64,000 nt of DNA from Powellomyces hirtus (Eukaryota; Chytridiomycota; Chytridiomycetes; Spizellomycetales; Powellomycetaceae). How positions within the stretch are numbered: the first letter of the stretch is position 1; the number at the start of each line of letters is the position of its first letter. Below are positions 1-10,365 of the stretch, piece by piece. The notes under the pieces are model-generated. The model worked only from the letters and a program-made list of their open reading frames with translations. It was not told the origin of the DNA and made no database searches. The stretch spans positions 496,001 through 560,000 of the forward strand of contig JAHLKG010000014.1 of the NCBI GenBank assembly GCA_025526995.1, given 5' to 3'. The position numbers were made by a program, and so were the translations under genes.

Positions 1-2592
1 CTCAACCAGGAGCTTAAACATGTCAACATCATCGCTTACAATCGCTCTATGAGCGTGAAGGACCCCATCAAAGTCAGGACAGTTGCGAATCATATTTCCT
101 CATCGCAGCGGTCTTGCGCTCTTACGTTATCAGCGAATGGACCGCAGCCTCCAGCTCCTCTTCCGCGAAATGCGCTCCGGCTTCCCGCAGTAGCTTGGCA
201 CTCTCGACACGCAGAGACCGAACGGCATCCCACATTGGCGAGTGCCCAAACCGATCGCGCAGATGCACATTAGCACCGTGAAGAAGTAGGAACTCCACTG
301 TCGCGGTCTGGCCTTCGCCTGAGGCGATATGCAGAGGAGTCTTTAATCAAGATCAATCAATCATGGATTTCAATCACGCACGGGGCAAAGGCATCATCTT
401 GAACACTTACCCGTCCGTCGTAATCTCCTTGGTTGATCATAGGGCTATACTCATGGGCAATGGTCGTGAGACCATCAATGTCGCCAGCCCGAGCAGCTTG
501 ACACATTAGCATCGGGATAAGGGCTCTCTCGAGGCCGGCCAAATTCTCTTCTGGGAGAATCGTTTTGGTCTCCCCTCCTGCAGCAGGTGTTTCGGAACCG
601 GAGTGGCCCAGCAGTGACATCACTGATTGCACGAGGCCCTGCATGCCCTGTTGGTATGTGAATCTCTGCCGCCGCATAGGAACAGTCAGTTCTCCGCGTA
701 GGTTCCGTCGAATGAGGTTCCGACATTCGGTAGGAGTGTGTTTTTTGCCGAGCAGGTAGCTGAGTTTGGTCAAGGCGCACTCCGGTGTCATATCAGAGCC
801 TACGTTGCACCGTACGACCTTGAGTCGTAAGTACTTGCTTTCGAGTGTTTGATTACTGAAACGGAACCCACCTGGAACTACGCCAATCTGCAGCAGTGCT
901 TTTCCAGTTGCGTAAAGATCAGTGACCAGGCCTCTTTTGCACTAGAATGATATGAGGAAGGTTCAGCCTCAAGATGCAACGTTGTGCAGGAGAAAACCGC
1001 CCAACCTGCGAGCTATAAGGATTGGGTGAGAGTCTATTGAGAGACAAATCAAACATTGATGATACGAATGTGCTCGTACCAGTTGACTATAACGACTCCT
1101 CGATCGCTAGCTTCCTTTAACGCCAACAGGATATCCGGTCGATTGTTTGGCGCGTTTCCTGAGCCGTAGCTTGACACATCAGGGAGTCAGAAGAATGAAG
1201 AGTGGATGGCATAGGAGTATGCATGCTTACGTTTCCAAGACCACGCCCTTGATTGGCGGAGAAAGGAAAGCGCGAACAGTAGCTTCTGTAATTCCAGGGA
1301 AGAGTCGAAGGGTTGCCACTGACGCCTCCATTTCCTTGTGAGATCTGAACTTGGCGATCGTAGTAGGACGAAGAATATCACCCCATGCCACATCTGCAAG
1401 ATGATTGGTTATGTCGACGACCAAAGCCACATTGTGTCGATGCAACACCAACCTATGTTGATGCCAACATTGACAAGCGGTCTTAAGTTCGGAGAGTCGA
1501 AAGCATTGAACTCTACAGCATCGACTTTGGATGTTCGGTTCCCTCGATAGAACTTGTTGTTGAAGAAAAGACCAACTTCCGGGATCACGAAATGACCTAT
1601 CAAGACGGTGAGTCTATGCTCCGGTCCTGTAAGGGTTGCTTCACTCACCAGCAATTGTGAGTGCCCCAAGCAAATTATCAACGGCATCGTTTCGCACTTC
1701 GGCAAGCGGAACCTTGAGAGACATATGAGTAAGGGATTGGCCGAAGGTTCACGAATTGAGACCACCGGCCAGATACCTGGGATCCGCTCAAGATGACCGT
1801 TTTGCCAAGGTTTTCAAGCATGAAACTAAGGGCGCTAGCAGTGAACGCCATGGTATCAGTCCCATGAAGGACAATGAATGCATCGAACAGCATATAGTTG
1901 ACTTCAATGTCCGTCGCGATCTTCACCCAGTCGATCATTGTCATGTTAGAGCTGTCCAGCAGCGGCTCGTACTCAAGAATCGAGTATCGGATCCGCTTCC
2001 CATACAGGGACGGTGGAGTAATCAAGGCTGGTTTCCTGACTCTGACCACTGGTGTTCCATTGATGAGGCTATGCGGCGAGTTTGTGGTAACGGGGCTTCT
2101 ACCCTTGCGCCGCTCATCTGGCAGGCGGAGAGGTATGTTGACGGCGTTGGTCAACGGATTTGCCTTCGCGTCGGGATCGTGGCTGCGAGTTTGATTCGCG
2201 TCCACGGAGAGTCCATTCGGGTCGTGAAACCGCACCATCTGCGCTAGGGTTTGAGATAGATATCCCGGTATGGGAAGATATCCTGCAGAAGCAAGTGTTG
2301 GTTGCTTTCACTTTTCGCTTCACAAATGAGCTTTAGAAGGCATACCATGTTCGGGTGTGTTCTGCATTCCGATTGTGCCTATCATAAAACGAGAAGAGAG
2401 AAGGAACTTCGTGTTATTGGGAGTTTCGCTCTTTAGAATTTCTATTCAAGATCACTTGTGCAGACCTCCGGTGTAAAGAACCAAAACCCTCGAGATATCG
2501 TATCCGACCATATCGTCGGCCACATCCGAAGTGAATATGGTGTTGACGGCATCATTGACAAACACAGTCGAGCCTTCAGCCTTGGTTGCCAT
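1..2592 (-). CDS. cytosolic-type L-asparaginase with C-terminal ankyrin repeats (3' end off window)
   Basis: Hydrolyses L-asparagine to aspartate and ammonia (type I asparaginase fold). I read twelve exons on the minus strand: 2466-2592, 2346-2378, 1777-2282, 1649-1712, 1453-1596, 1231-1393, 1080-1169, 1006-1012, 872-941, 411-799, 126-340 and <1-46. All introns are GT-AG and all reading phases agree. The first catalytic-Thr motif TGGTIG is split over exons 1 and 2. The second, HGTDT, is near residue 193. Further conserved blocks are EVGLFFNNKFYRG, LRLFPGIT, VNCSQC, YATGKALL and DMTPECALTKLSYLLGK. Exons 9-11 encode ankyrin repeats (TPLHIASGEGQTATVEFLLL), as in the fungal/animal asparaginase-lysophospholipase family. 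The start at 2592 (MATKAEGS) is the nearest ATG to the conserved VLVLYTGG strand; an upstream in-frame ATG at 2646 is possible. Oddity: exon 8 is only 7 nt long. The stop codon lies before position 1. Confidence 0.93.
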
Positions 2593-2788
2593 TGCCAAAC
2601 CTGTCTTCCTCCGACTACAAAAACAGTAATTCGCACACCAAAACAACAGTTGGCCAACGCGAGAAGGAGAATCTCCGGTCAGGTGTGGCTTTGTGGCTTA
2701 TGGTGAGGCATTTTTTAGAGCGCGTCGCGGAACGACGAAATGGAAGACCGGAAAGGAAACGGAATCATTGTGGTTCTGGAAAGGAAAG
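2593..2788. promoter_or_regulatory. shared divergent upstream region of asparaginase and lysyl-tRNA synthetase genes
   Basis: Only 196 bp separate the two inferred start codons, so both promoters must lie here or overlap the neighbouring 5' exon. I see no clear TATA box. This is inferred from layout only. Confidence 0.4.
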
Positions 2789-4593
2789 ATGCGGCGCACA
2801 ATAAGAGGATGCAAAGCTGCCGTACTTGCTCAGAGCATTTGTGCAGTTAGAAGAGTCAGGTCATTGCAAACGGTTGCCACTCCGACAGTAACAGCTCCCA
2901 CGGGGGAGGAGTATCGGAACCACCGACTCGAACAACTCCGCAAGCTGGGTTTGTCCAATTACCCACGCTTTTCGCCATCCTCGCAAGTCGTCACCCAGAC
3001 GGAATTTGATTCTAAGTATGGCGCTAAGTACGATGCAGGGCAATGGGGAAAGGATACCGGCGATCGGGCAACGCTCGTGGGTCGAGTGACTGCTCGGCGC
3101 GACTCAAAGAAACTCATGTTTGTGGACCTGTCTCGCGACCGAGAACATGTTCAACTCGTGCTGAGAAAGGCTGATATGGGTGAAGGATGGGATAAGATTC
3201 ACCAGGGACTGAAAGTCGGAGATATCGTGAGTGAGTACATAAACTATGTTTGCTTGTGCAGCCACCAGCAAGCTGCGGGTTGCTCATATATATATCGTGG
3301 CAGGCGCATCGGGCTCTCCTGGGAGAACACCTGCTGGCCAATTGAGTTTGGCCGCGCAAGAAGTGGAGATTCTCTCGCCGTGCCTATGGACGATGCCAAA
3401 AGAACTGAACGATACCGTGAGTAAGCTCGGCTAACTACACTACAATATCTCGAAATTGTTGCCAACTTTACCTCCGTTCTGCTATTTCCACGTGATAGCG
3501 CACTCGATATCAGTCCAGACACTTGGACCTGCTCACAAATGTGAAATCGCTGCGCACCTTCCGGCAACGGGCCAAGATAATATCGTCGATACGATCATAT
3601 CTCGACAGCAATGGGTTTCTCGAGGTGGAAACTCCCATTCTGTCGACAAAACAAGGCGGTGCTACCGCAAAGCCTTTCACCACTACATCCAATGCGCTCT
3701 CAGAACATAATCAGCATCTGTTCATGCGTGTCGCCCCTGAGCTGTATCTCAAACAACTCGTCATTGGAGGAATGGATCGCGTGTACGAGCTTGGGAAGCA
3801 GTTTCGGAATGAAGGCATTGACAGCACGCACAACCCTGAGTTTACAACCTGCGAATTTTACATGGCATATGCGGATCTTGGGACGGTCATGAACATGACC
3901 GAGGAGATCATTCGATGTGCTATAAAGGCATCTGGCGAGCATGAAGAACTACGGGTTCCGCATATCATTGCTGACAAGGACGGAACTCTCAGCGACGTTG
4001 AGATCGATTTTGGCAGCAAATTTGCTCGGATTGATGTTGTGGAAGAGTTGGAGAAGCACATTGGCAAACTACCGGACTTGGAAAGCCCGACCGCCTTATC
4101 CGACCTTGTTGAGATACTCAAGAAGAGCAATATCCCATTTCCGTCACCGATGACAACACCCCGTCTGCTAGACAAACTCATTTCACACCTCATCGAACCC
4201 ACCATATCCCACAATCCGACCTTCTTGCTCAACCATCCGCTAGCGCTGTCCCCACTCGCGAAGCGGATGTCTCCGGATTCCCCAAAAACATCTCGATTCG
4301 AGCTGTTTGTAGCGAATCGCGAGTTGGTGAACGCTTACGAAGAGCTCAACGATCCCATTGAGCAGCGCACGCGATTTCTAGCACAAGCAGAACAGAGAAG
4401 CACAATGGGCGATGAAGAGGCGATGGTTTTGGATGAGGGCTTCTGCGAAGCATTGGAATGGGGACTGCCTCCTACAACCGGATGGGGCCTGGGCGTGGAT
4501 CGCCTGGTCATGCTGTTGACGGGAGCAACAAGAATTCGGGAGGTCATCACATTTCCGATTATGAACAATGTGGAACAGGGCGACAGCGAGTAG
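2789..4593 (+). CDS. MSK1: lysyl-tRNA synthetase, probably mitochondrial
   Basis: Class II aminoacyl-tRNA synthetase charging tRNA-Lys. Three exons (2789-3230, 3304-3416, 3499-4593) give 549 residues, and phases agree at both introns. The N-terminus (MRRTIRGCKAAVL...) is Arg/Ala-rich without acidic residues, like a mitochondrial targeting peptide. An OB-fold anticodon domain follows (SPGRTPAGQLSLAAQEVEIL). The catalytic core has class II motif 1 (RYQSRHLDLLTN region), motif 2 (FRNEGIDSTHNPEFT) and motif 3 (GWGLGVDRLVMLLTGAT). It ends soon after motif 3, as LysRS does. An in-frame ATG at 2693 would add 32 residues with no targeting character, so 2789 is preferred. That it acts in mitochondria rests on the N-terminus only; a dual or cytosolic form cannot be excluded. 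Confidence 0.93.
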
Positions 4594-5030
4594 AGAAAAA
4601 TGAAGATAGGCGTTGTTTATGCAGTTCTTCGTACATCTGGCCTAAGATTCCCTATAGAGAACTCATGCAAATAGATTGGTAATATAGAATGTCCCATTAG
4701 CCCACAGTATTCAGGCACTTCTGTGGCTGTATCCAGAGCTTGATGTTTGTTTGACAGGGCGACCGACGTTTCGGATTCGCGGTCAGGTGTACGTAAGCGT
4801 TCCGATCATGACCCTTAGTTTCCTGCGTCTTTTTATGGGCAATTAAGCTCCGGACTTGACGGACACTCTAGGCTGCAGTACCATAAAACCAAATAATTGA
4901 TATCTCCATTAGATAGAAAGATGGTTGTACCGAGGCTTTCTCAATAGTCACACGAACTACGCATCACACTCTTCTTGAACAGTAAACCCTCAACATACAA
5001 ACACAGTCCACCATCTTTGACAACTCCGCG
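4594..5030. other. intergenic spacer
   Basis: This is the 3' flank of the lysyl-tRNA synthetase gene and the upstream region of the next + strand gene. The stretch just before the next ATG is CA-rich and pyrimidine-leaning, like a fungal 5' leader. I see no gene or RNA in it. Confidence 0.5.
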
Positions 5031-6395
5031 ATGGGCGAAGGCGACGAGCCCCCAGATTCCGTTTTAGAGACCTTAAACCCACCTCCAAATCGGCTTCCAA
5101 TCTCACTAGAAAGCGTGCCCGATGCAACTAGGACGCTCAAAAACGGAATCAGCCACCATTCGACTCACCAGTTCAAACGGGTCAAACATACGACCCAAGT
5201 CGCACCCGTCATAGCGCCAGTGTCAGAGATTGCGACGATCGTACCGGGGGGAAATGCGGCCTACATGCATGACTATTCTATACTGCTATCTCCATGGGAG
5301 GGAGAAAAGAAGGCCAAAAATCCAGTCATCGAATTTGGGCCAGCGGATACACCGCCCATTCGTCTCGCACATACTTCCAACGACGATCCCGTTGCGAGCA
5401 GACAACCATGGCTTCAGACGTTCATGAATCGCCGGGAAGCGCCTCAGACACCAAAGCGGTTCGCGTCCGTGCTGTCGGCCGCGTTCATAGAAGAACAAGA
5501 GAGGAGATATATGAATGTTGGCGATCCGTATCTCCGCGTCGTTGCTCATACGCCCAAACATGAACGTCTGCATACGGCACGCAAAATCAATGAGGAAGAG
5601 GAACGGAAGAACATCAACGACCTCAACAACAACAACAACAATCAGGAACGCCCGACACCGTTTCTCGTGTCGACTTGGCCGGAGCATTTCCCACACACTC
5701 CACCCCATCTCGGCCCGCACGTCTCGCCGATGCCAATCCACCCGGCCCAGCTATTTCACATGCCCGATCCGGCGATCCCGGCACAGCGCCCCCACACCCG
5801 CGACGGAAGACATTGGCTGGTCGAGCACCTGCACGCCGGATCCATGATATCGCTGGATGGGGACGAGGAGGAAGAGGCAAAACGGAAATGGGGCATCGGG
5901 CTGGGAATGAAACCGGTCGTCATCCGCGGGCCAGCGCCACCGCCAACAATAAAAACGACAACTCCAACACCTAGAAAGAAGAAGAAAAAGATGCCGAAGG
6001 AGTACAATGACAGAAGCGCGCATACATCAGACACACGACTGAATGACGTTCCACCGCCCATCAACACCACTCCTGTTCTGCCAATAATACATCGACCGAA
6101 AACAAAGCACATGACACGACCCCCACCACCCCCTCCATCTATCCCTTCCATGCCCAGTCTGACATCCTTACCCTCCATGCCGACTCTCCCGACATTGGTA
6201 AATCTTCCACCAACCGTTTATCTTCCGACACTCACCAACCATATCCGTCCACAAACCCGCCAATCAACACCGCGGTCAAAGAAAGCTCGAGCTTTGGAGC
6301 AGTTGCTGCTAGGTTCACACAAGAAGCCGCAGTCACCAGAACCAAGGTATGAAACTATTGCTCGATCCTCTGCAGATATCAAAGCAGGAATATGA
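5031..6395 (+). CDS. unknown proline-rich, mostly disordered protein
   Basis: An uninterrupted 454-codon frame that I do not recognise. Residues about 1-60 are low complexity. A more ordered-looking stretch lies around 80-190 (DYSILLSPWEGEKKAKNP; WLQTFMNRREAPQTPKRFAS; YMNVGDPYLRVVAHTPK). An Asn run from an AAC microsatellite (about 5623-5642) follows, then Pro/Thr-rich sequence with basic patches (TPRKKKKKMPKE; PPPPPPSIPSMPS). No signal peptide or membrane segment is seen. A possible alternative end uses a very short intron (about 6346-6386, 41 nt). It would join in phase to a frame reaching the stop at about 6601 and add a His/Pro repeat (PHLPHPPHLPHPPRH). That intron is shorter than any other here, so the simple 6395 end is given. 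It lies tail to tail with RFC3. Confidence 0.65.
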   Translation: MGEGDEPPDSVLETLNPPPNRLPISLESVPDATRTLKNGISHHSTHQFKRVKHTTQVAPVIAPVSEIATIVPGGNAAYMHDYSILLSPWEGEKKAKNPVIEFGPADTPPIRLAHTSNDDPVASRQPWLQTFMNRREAPQTPKRFASVLSAAFIEEQERRYMNVGDPYLRVVAHTPKHERLHTARKINEEEERKNINDLNNNNNNQERPTPFLVSTWPEHFPHTPPHLGPHVSPMPIHPAQLFHMPDPAIPAQRPHTRDGRHWLVEHLHAGSMISLDGDEEEEAKRKWGIGLGMKPVVIRGPAPPPTIKTTTPTPRKKKKKMPKEYNDRSAHTSDTRLNDVPPPINTTPVLPIIHRPKTKHMTRPPPPPPSIPSMPSLTSLPSMPTLPTLVNLPPTVYLPTLTNHIRPQTRQSTPRSKKARALEQLLLGSHKKPQSPEPRYETIARSSADIKAGI

Positions 6396-6711
6396 CGTTC
6401 CACTATAGACATTTGCCAAGCGACTCTTCAAGTGTACCGGGCAATACGAGGACTTTGCCGCATCTTCCGCATCCGCCGCATCTGCCGCATCCGCCACGGC
6501 ACCTGGCAAAGATGCTGAATGCGAAAGCATACGGACCAGGTCCAGCGAGTGTCCTCCATGCGAATATTGATAATGATAAATACACAATGGATTTCGGTTA
6601 AAGCATCTGCAAACACGTTTCGATCCAAGGATCCCATCGCGGCCCTCGTTCTAATCAACAATCATATGTACATGGTGACTGGGGAGGCGGGGCCTGCCCA
6701 GCGATGTCTTT

Positions 6712-8320
6712 TCAAGCTGACTTGCTCAACTTCTCGGCCAAATCGCAACCCAGCTTAAAAGATCCGACTAGCGCACTTAGCTGAGCTTTTTCTGTACATC
6801 CGGTGGACAGATTGTACTCGAGCTCAGCAAGTTTGTCAAACAGCAGGACTCTCACAGGACCGGGCAGCTCTATGACGGCAAGAGTCTCGTGAACCTCGGT
6901 GATGATATCCGCGAGGGCTAGACCATGTTGCACGCGAAGCGATTGTATGTCTGTTGCAGCCAACCGAGATAAGAGAATGGAAAGGGGCGGGGGGAGGGGT
7001 GCAGGGATACGCGGTGCTGGAATTGTACTTACTTGTATATGCTGTGGCAAAGTCTTCATTAAACAACCAATTTACAATTTGGCTGATGTCGGAAGGCAGT
7101 GGCGATCCCGTGCAAAGGTAGATTGCTTGCTCCGTTATGGGATTGAATGCAGCGTGGGTGGCCTGGTAGGACAATCACGTCTGATTAGTTATCATATAAC
7201 ATAATCTTCCATGTAGAGCTTACCTGAAGGATATTGAGCGCTCGTCGCATGTCGCCCAGCGACAATTTTAACAACGCTTGCAGTCCATCTTCGGTTATAC
7301 TTATGCTAAATGCGAAAGAGATTCAGCGCTTCCTCCGTGCGAATCGATTCCAACTATGTTATTACCCTTCTGATTCGATGACGTGGTCCAAGCGTTTGCG
7401 AATCTGATCCTCTTTCAGTGGTGCGAAACGAAAGCGTGTGCAACGTGACTGCAAGGCAGGGATGATCTTGCCGACATAGTTGCAGATGATGCAGAATCGT
7501 ACGTTTCGCGTGTATTTTTCAATAACTGGGGAGAATGAAGGAGAAGTCAGACAGCTCTTTTTGCTCAAACCAAGGCAATTCATTAAAGTCCCATACCTCG
7601 TCGCAAAGCATTTTGCGCAACCTGAGTCATAGCGTCAGCCTCATCAAGAATGATGAGTTTGAATCCTGAACTAAGAAAATTCGAAAAAATTGAGTCCATG
7701 TGCGATCCGCAGCTCAATGCCCATTGCATTTCCTCACCTGAAGATTTGTTTTGTGCTGGCAAATGTTTTGATTTGCTCCCGAACAACGTCAATTCCTCGT
7801 TCATCAGACGCGTTCAGCTGTCAAGTCATATAGCCTTAGACAAGGCCAAAGCAAGAAGGGTGAGACGGGTCCAGCCTACCTCCAGCGCCATCGACCTGTA
7901 TCTTGCCCCATAGAGCCGTCGCGCACAGGCAAGAATTGTGGAGGTTTTGCCCGTACCAGGAGGGCCATAGAACAGCAAGTGTGGCAGACGGTTTTCGTCA
8001 ATGAAGCGAGTTACTAGAGCAACATAAAGTATCAGCTAGCCTCCTGAAAGCCTTGCGAATCGTTTCTACACTTACTCGTGGAAATGATATCTTGGTGAGA
8101 AATAAGCTCGTCGAGGTCAGTTGGTCGGTATTTCTCCACCCTAGATCAGTCAATGTGAATGGAGGAATGCAGAAGTCACACGCAACAAGTGCAGAAATAT
8201 TTACCATGGCAGATTATCGCTCTCAGCGTCGCCTATGGGAGCCACAGCTTTCCCCTTCCCTTTGCTTTTGGCCGTCGGGACCACCACCGGCTCGTCCACG
8301 TCCATGGCGTCTCCCATCAT
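6712..8320 (-). CDS. RFC3: replication factor C small subunit (RFC3-type), one-base frame disruption
   Basis: AAA+ clamp-loader subunit that helps load PCNA at primer-template junctions. Nine exons: 8205-8320, 8077-8140, 7880-8013, 7738-7817, 7597-7670, 7366-7525, 7224-7299, 7033-7162 and 6712-6950. Motifs in order are NLPWVEKYRP, Walker A GPPGTGKTS, LNASDERGIDVVREQIKTFA, Walker B LDEADAM, the SRC arginine finger in LQSRCTRFRF, sensor 2 LGDMRRALN, then the RFC collar domain (CTGSPLPSDISQIVNWL). Family: fungal Rfc3 / human RFC5. Every junction keeps phase except inside exon 2. There the sequence after DLDEL lacks one base near 8100, so the conserved LISHQDI block is out of frame with what precedes it. 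Either a base is missing from the assembly or the allele is broken. Expected length is about 357 residues. The start is at 8320 (MMGDAMDVDEP) or the internal ATG at 8305. Confidence 0.92.
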
Positions 8321-8770
8321 TGTTTATGCACCGGAAATTTGATTTTGAGTTACGAAGTTGTGTCGCTCTAACGTTTGCGGGTATTCCCCTCGTGATCTGA
8401 TCCAAAGTCTCCCTGTGATGCTGCGAGGATTTCTTGGAAATTCCGGAATGTCAAATGTGCAATGAGAAGATTGTCCAGCGAATCGGACTTCACGTGACAC
8501 TCGATTATCCATTACCGGTATCAACTACTACGGCGGCCGTTACGGCGGCACCAGAAACAAAAAAATAGTCAGTTCTGATACGACAAAACTGCCCTCTCAT
8601 AACATATGGGACAGATAGCTTTCAGATGGCAGATGTGAGGTCAACTGCTTGAACAGGTGTAAAAAAACAATACATCTCAATATTATACGAATAAGAGTAC
8701 TCCAAAAATATTTTTCAAGGCCGCGTGATGAATGTAGAATGATGACGGGATATGTAAAAGGTGTTTTCAA
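8321..8770. other. intergenic spacer upstream of RFC3, downstream of MDR gene
   Basis: No coding frame, RNA gene or repeat that I can support. It holds the RFC3 5' flank and the 3' flank of the minus-strand oxidoreductase gene. Confidence 0.5.
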
Positions 8771-9861
8771 TCAGATCATTTTGATGATGACTTTGCCGGT
8801 TGCACGGCCGGACTTTTGGCGTTCGAAGGCGGCACGGACTCCTTCGAGAGTGAACGGGTGGGTGCTGTCGACAAGAACCTTCAGCTTGCCGCTATCGGCG
8901 AGCTCCGCAATTTCCTTGAGCTGAGCGCCGTTCGGGCTCATGAACACGTAGTGGTAATCCACCTTCTTCTTCTGAGCTGCCCATCGGTATCGCAGGGACA
9001 GCACGTCCAGCAACTTCCGGGTCACGAAGCCAACGCTGCCCAAAGCTTTCATGATCTCGTCGCCATCAGGGATGGTGGCAATCGAGTAGAGCGATCCACC
9101 CTCCTTCAGGATGGCGAGTTGCTTGATAGCCTCACCAGTTGTGTCGAAAGCCATGTCGTAGTCCTTCAGCACCTTAGTGAAATCGTCTTTGTGGTAATCG
9201 ACAACGACATCAGCGCCCAAGGACTTGACGATGTCAATTTTCTTTTCGCTCACGGTAGTCGCGACCTCCTCGGCGTTGAAGATATGCTTCGCAAGCTGGA
9301 TAGCCATGTGTCCGACACCACCCGCTCCGGCGGGGACAAAGAATTTTCGTGTCGTGCGGTTCTTGAATCCTGCGCGGTCAAGAGCCTGGTATGCTGTCAG
9401 GGCTGTCAAAGGAATACCAGCAGCTTCCTCGTGCGAAAGAGATGTCGGCTTCAAAGCGATCTTCTCGACCTGAGTGACGACGAATTCGGCGACAGTTCCC
9501 GCAGTCTCGCCGACTCTCGAATATACAGCCTGTCCAACGGAGAAGGTAGTCACGGCAGTTCCAACAGCTTCGATGACGCCAGAAACATCGTATCCGGTGC
9601 GAAGCGGGAAAGTGCTTTTCGAGATCATCTTCAATTGTCCCTCTGCGACCTTCCAGTCGACTATATGATTAGGAGACATATTAGTGCATGTCTTTTCGAG
9701 ACAGGTCACGATAGACAGATCAACTCACTTGGGTTGAGAGACGCGGCATGAACTTTGATCAAAACGTCGTTGGATGCCAAGACAGGGACGGTCGCATCAT
9801 TGATTTCGATCTTGTCGACACCTCCGTATCCGGTGAACTGCGCTGCTTTGTACGTAGCCAT
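8771..9861 (-). CDS. zinc-independent MDR oxidoreductase (quinone oxidoreductase-like, NADP-binding)
   Basis: Medium-chain dehydrogenase/reductase, probably NADPH-dependent reduction of a quinone or enone; the substrate cannot be read from sequence. Two exons (9729-9861 and 8771-9660) give 340 residues, with a phase-1 junction in the conserved SLNP(I)DWK segment. The GroES-like N-domain runs from KAAQFTGYGGVDKIEI to GYDVSGVIEAVGT. The Rossmann nucleotide loop is AGAGGVGHMA (residues about 155-164), followed by VSEKKIDIVKSLGADVVVDY. The C-terminal GKLKVLVDSTHPF...GRATGKVIIKM is typical of the family. The cysteines and histidines of zinc-dependent alcohol dehydrogenases are absent. The start at 9861 is the only ATG that begins with the usual MATYKAAQF strand. 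Confidence 0.92.
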
Positions 9862-10365
9862 TGTGTAGTGAATATTGATGAAAGTGGTTGGCTGGTTGTG
9901 TTCTTTGAAGGTCGGTGGTTTCGGAGCAGCGAGATGGAGGTGCACGGCGCCCTTATAAGCCGCAACTGACGCGAACGCAAAGACGCGTGCAAAAACCTCA
10001 TGATTGTGACGCAGGCCTTTTGTCAGCGCGGGGTTTGAGTTCCCCCTTGTTCCCCGCACCCCACATCCCACCTACTGTACTCGTCATACACAGCAAGGAT
10101 GATGAGAATCATGAACCAAACAATGGTCTGTCATCCGACCCACACGAGAATATTCTAGACATGAGGCTTGCGTCTCAAGGCCCTGAATCCCGCACATCAC
10201 GTTGAGTCCAGGAATTGACCATCATGTTGCAGATTTACCACCGTTTACCACTGACATGTCCATGCTCGTTGTTTGCAAATCAGGCTTCTACCGATAACTC
10301 AAATATACAAGGGAGCTATCTGCTAACCACAACCATAACTCTATACAACAGCGTCTGTCGCAAAC
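9862..10365. other. intergenic spacer with promoter of the MDR gene
   Basis: Holds the MDR upstream region (see TATA-like site) and the 3' flank of the isoaspartyl peptidase gene. No gene seen in the remainder. Confidence 0.5.
9952..9959 (-). promoter_or_regulatory. TATA-like box of the MDR gene
   Basis: Minus-strand CTTATAAG within a GC-rich stretch, about 90 bp before the ATG at 9861. Position and sequence suit a TATA element; no transcript data. Confidence 0.4.

Noticed and set aside
942..1054. A single 113-nt intron with a nine-residue insertion at the asparaginase VNC motif
   Set aside because: It would use a weak donor and insert residues in a conserved strand; the 7-nt microexon restores the family motif with canonical sites on both sides.
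8816..9751. Long open frame (311 codons) on the plus strand
   Set aside because: It is the antisense shadow of the MDR oxidoreductase; no domain of its own and the minus-strand frame has clear family motifs.
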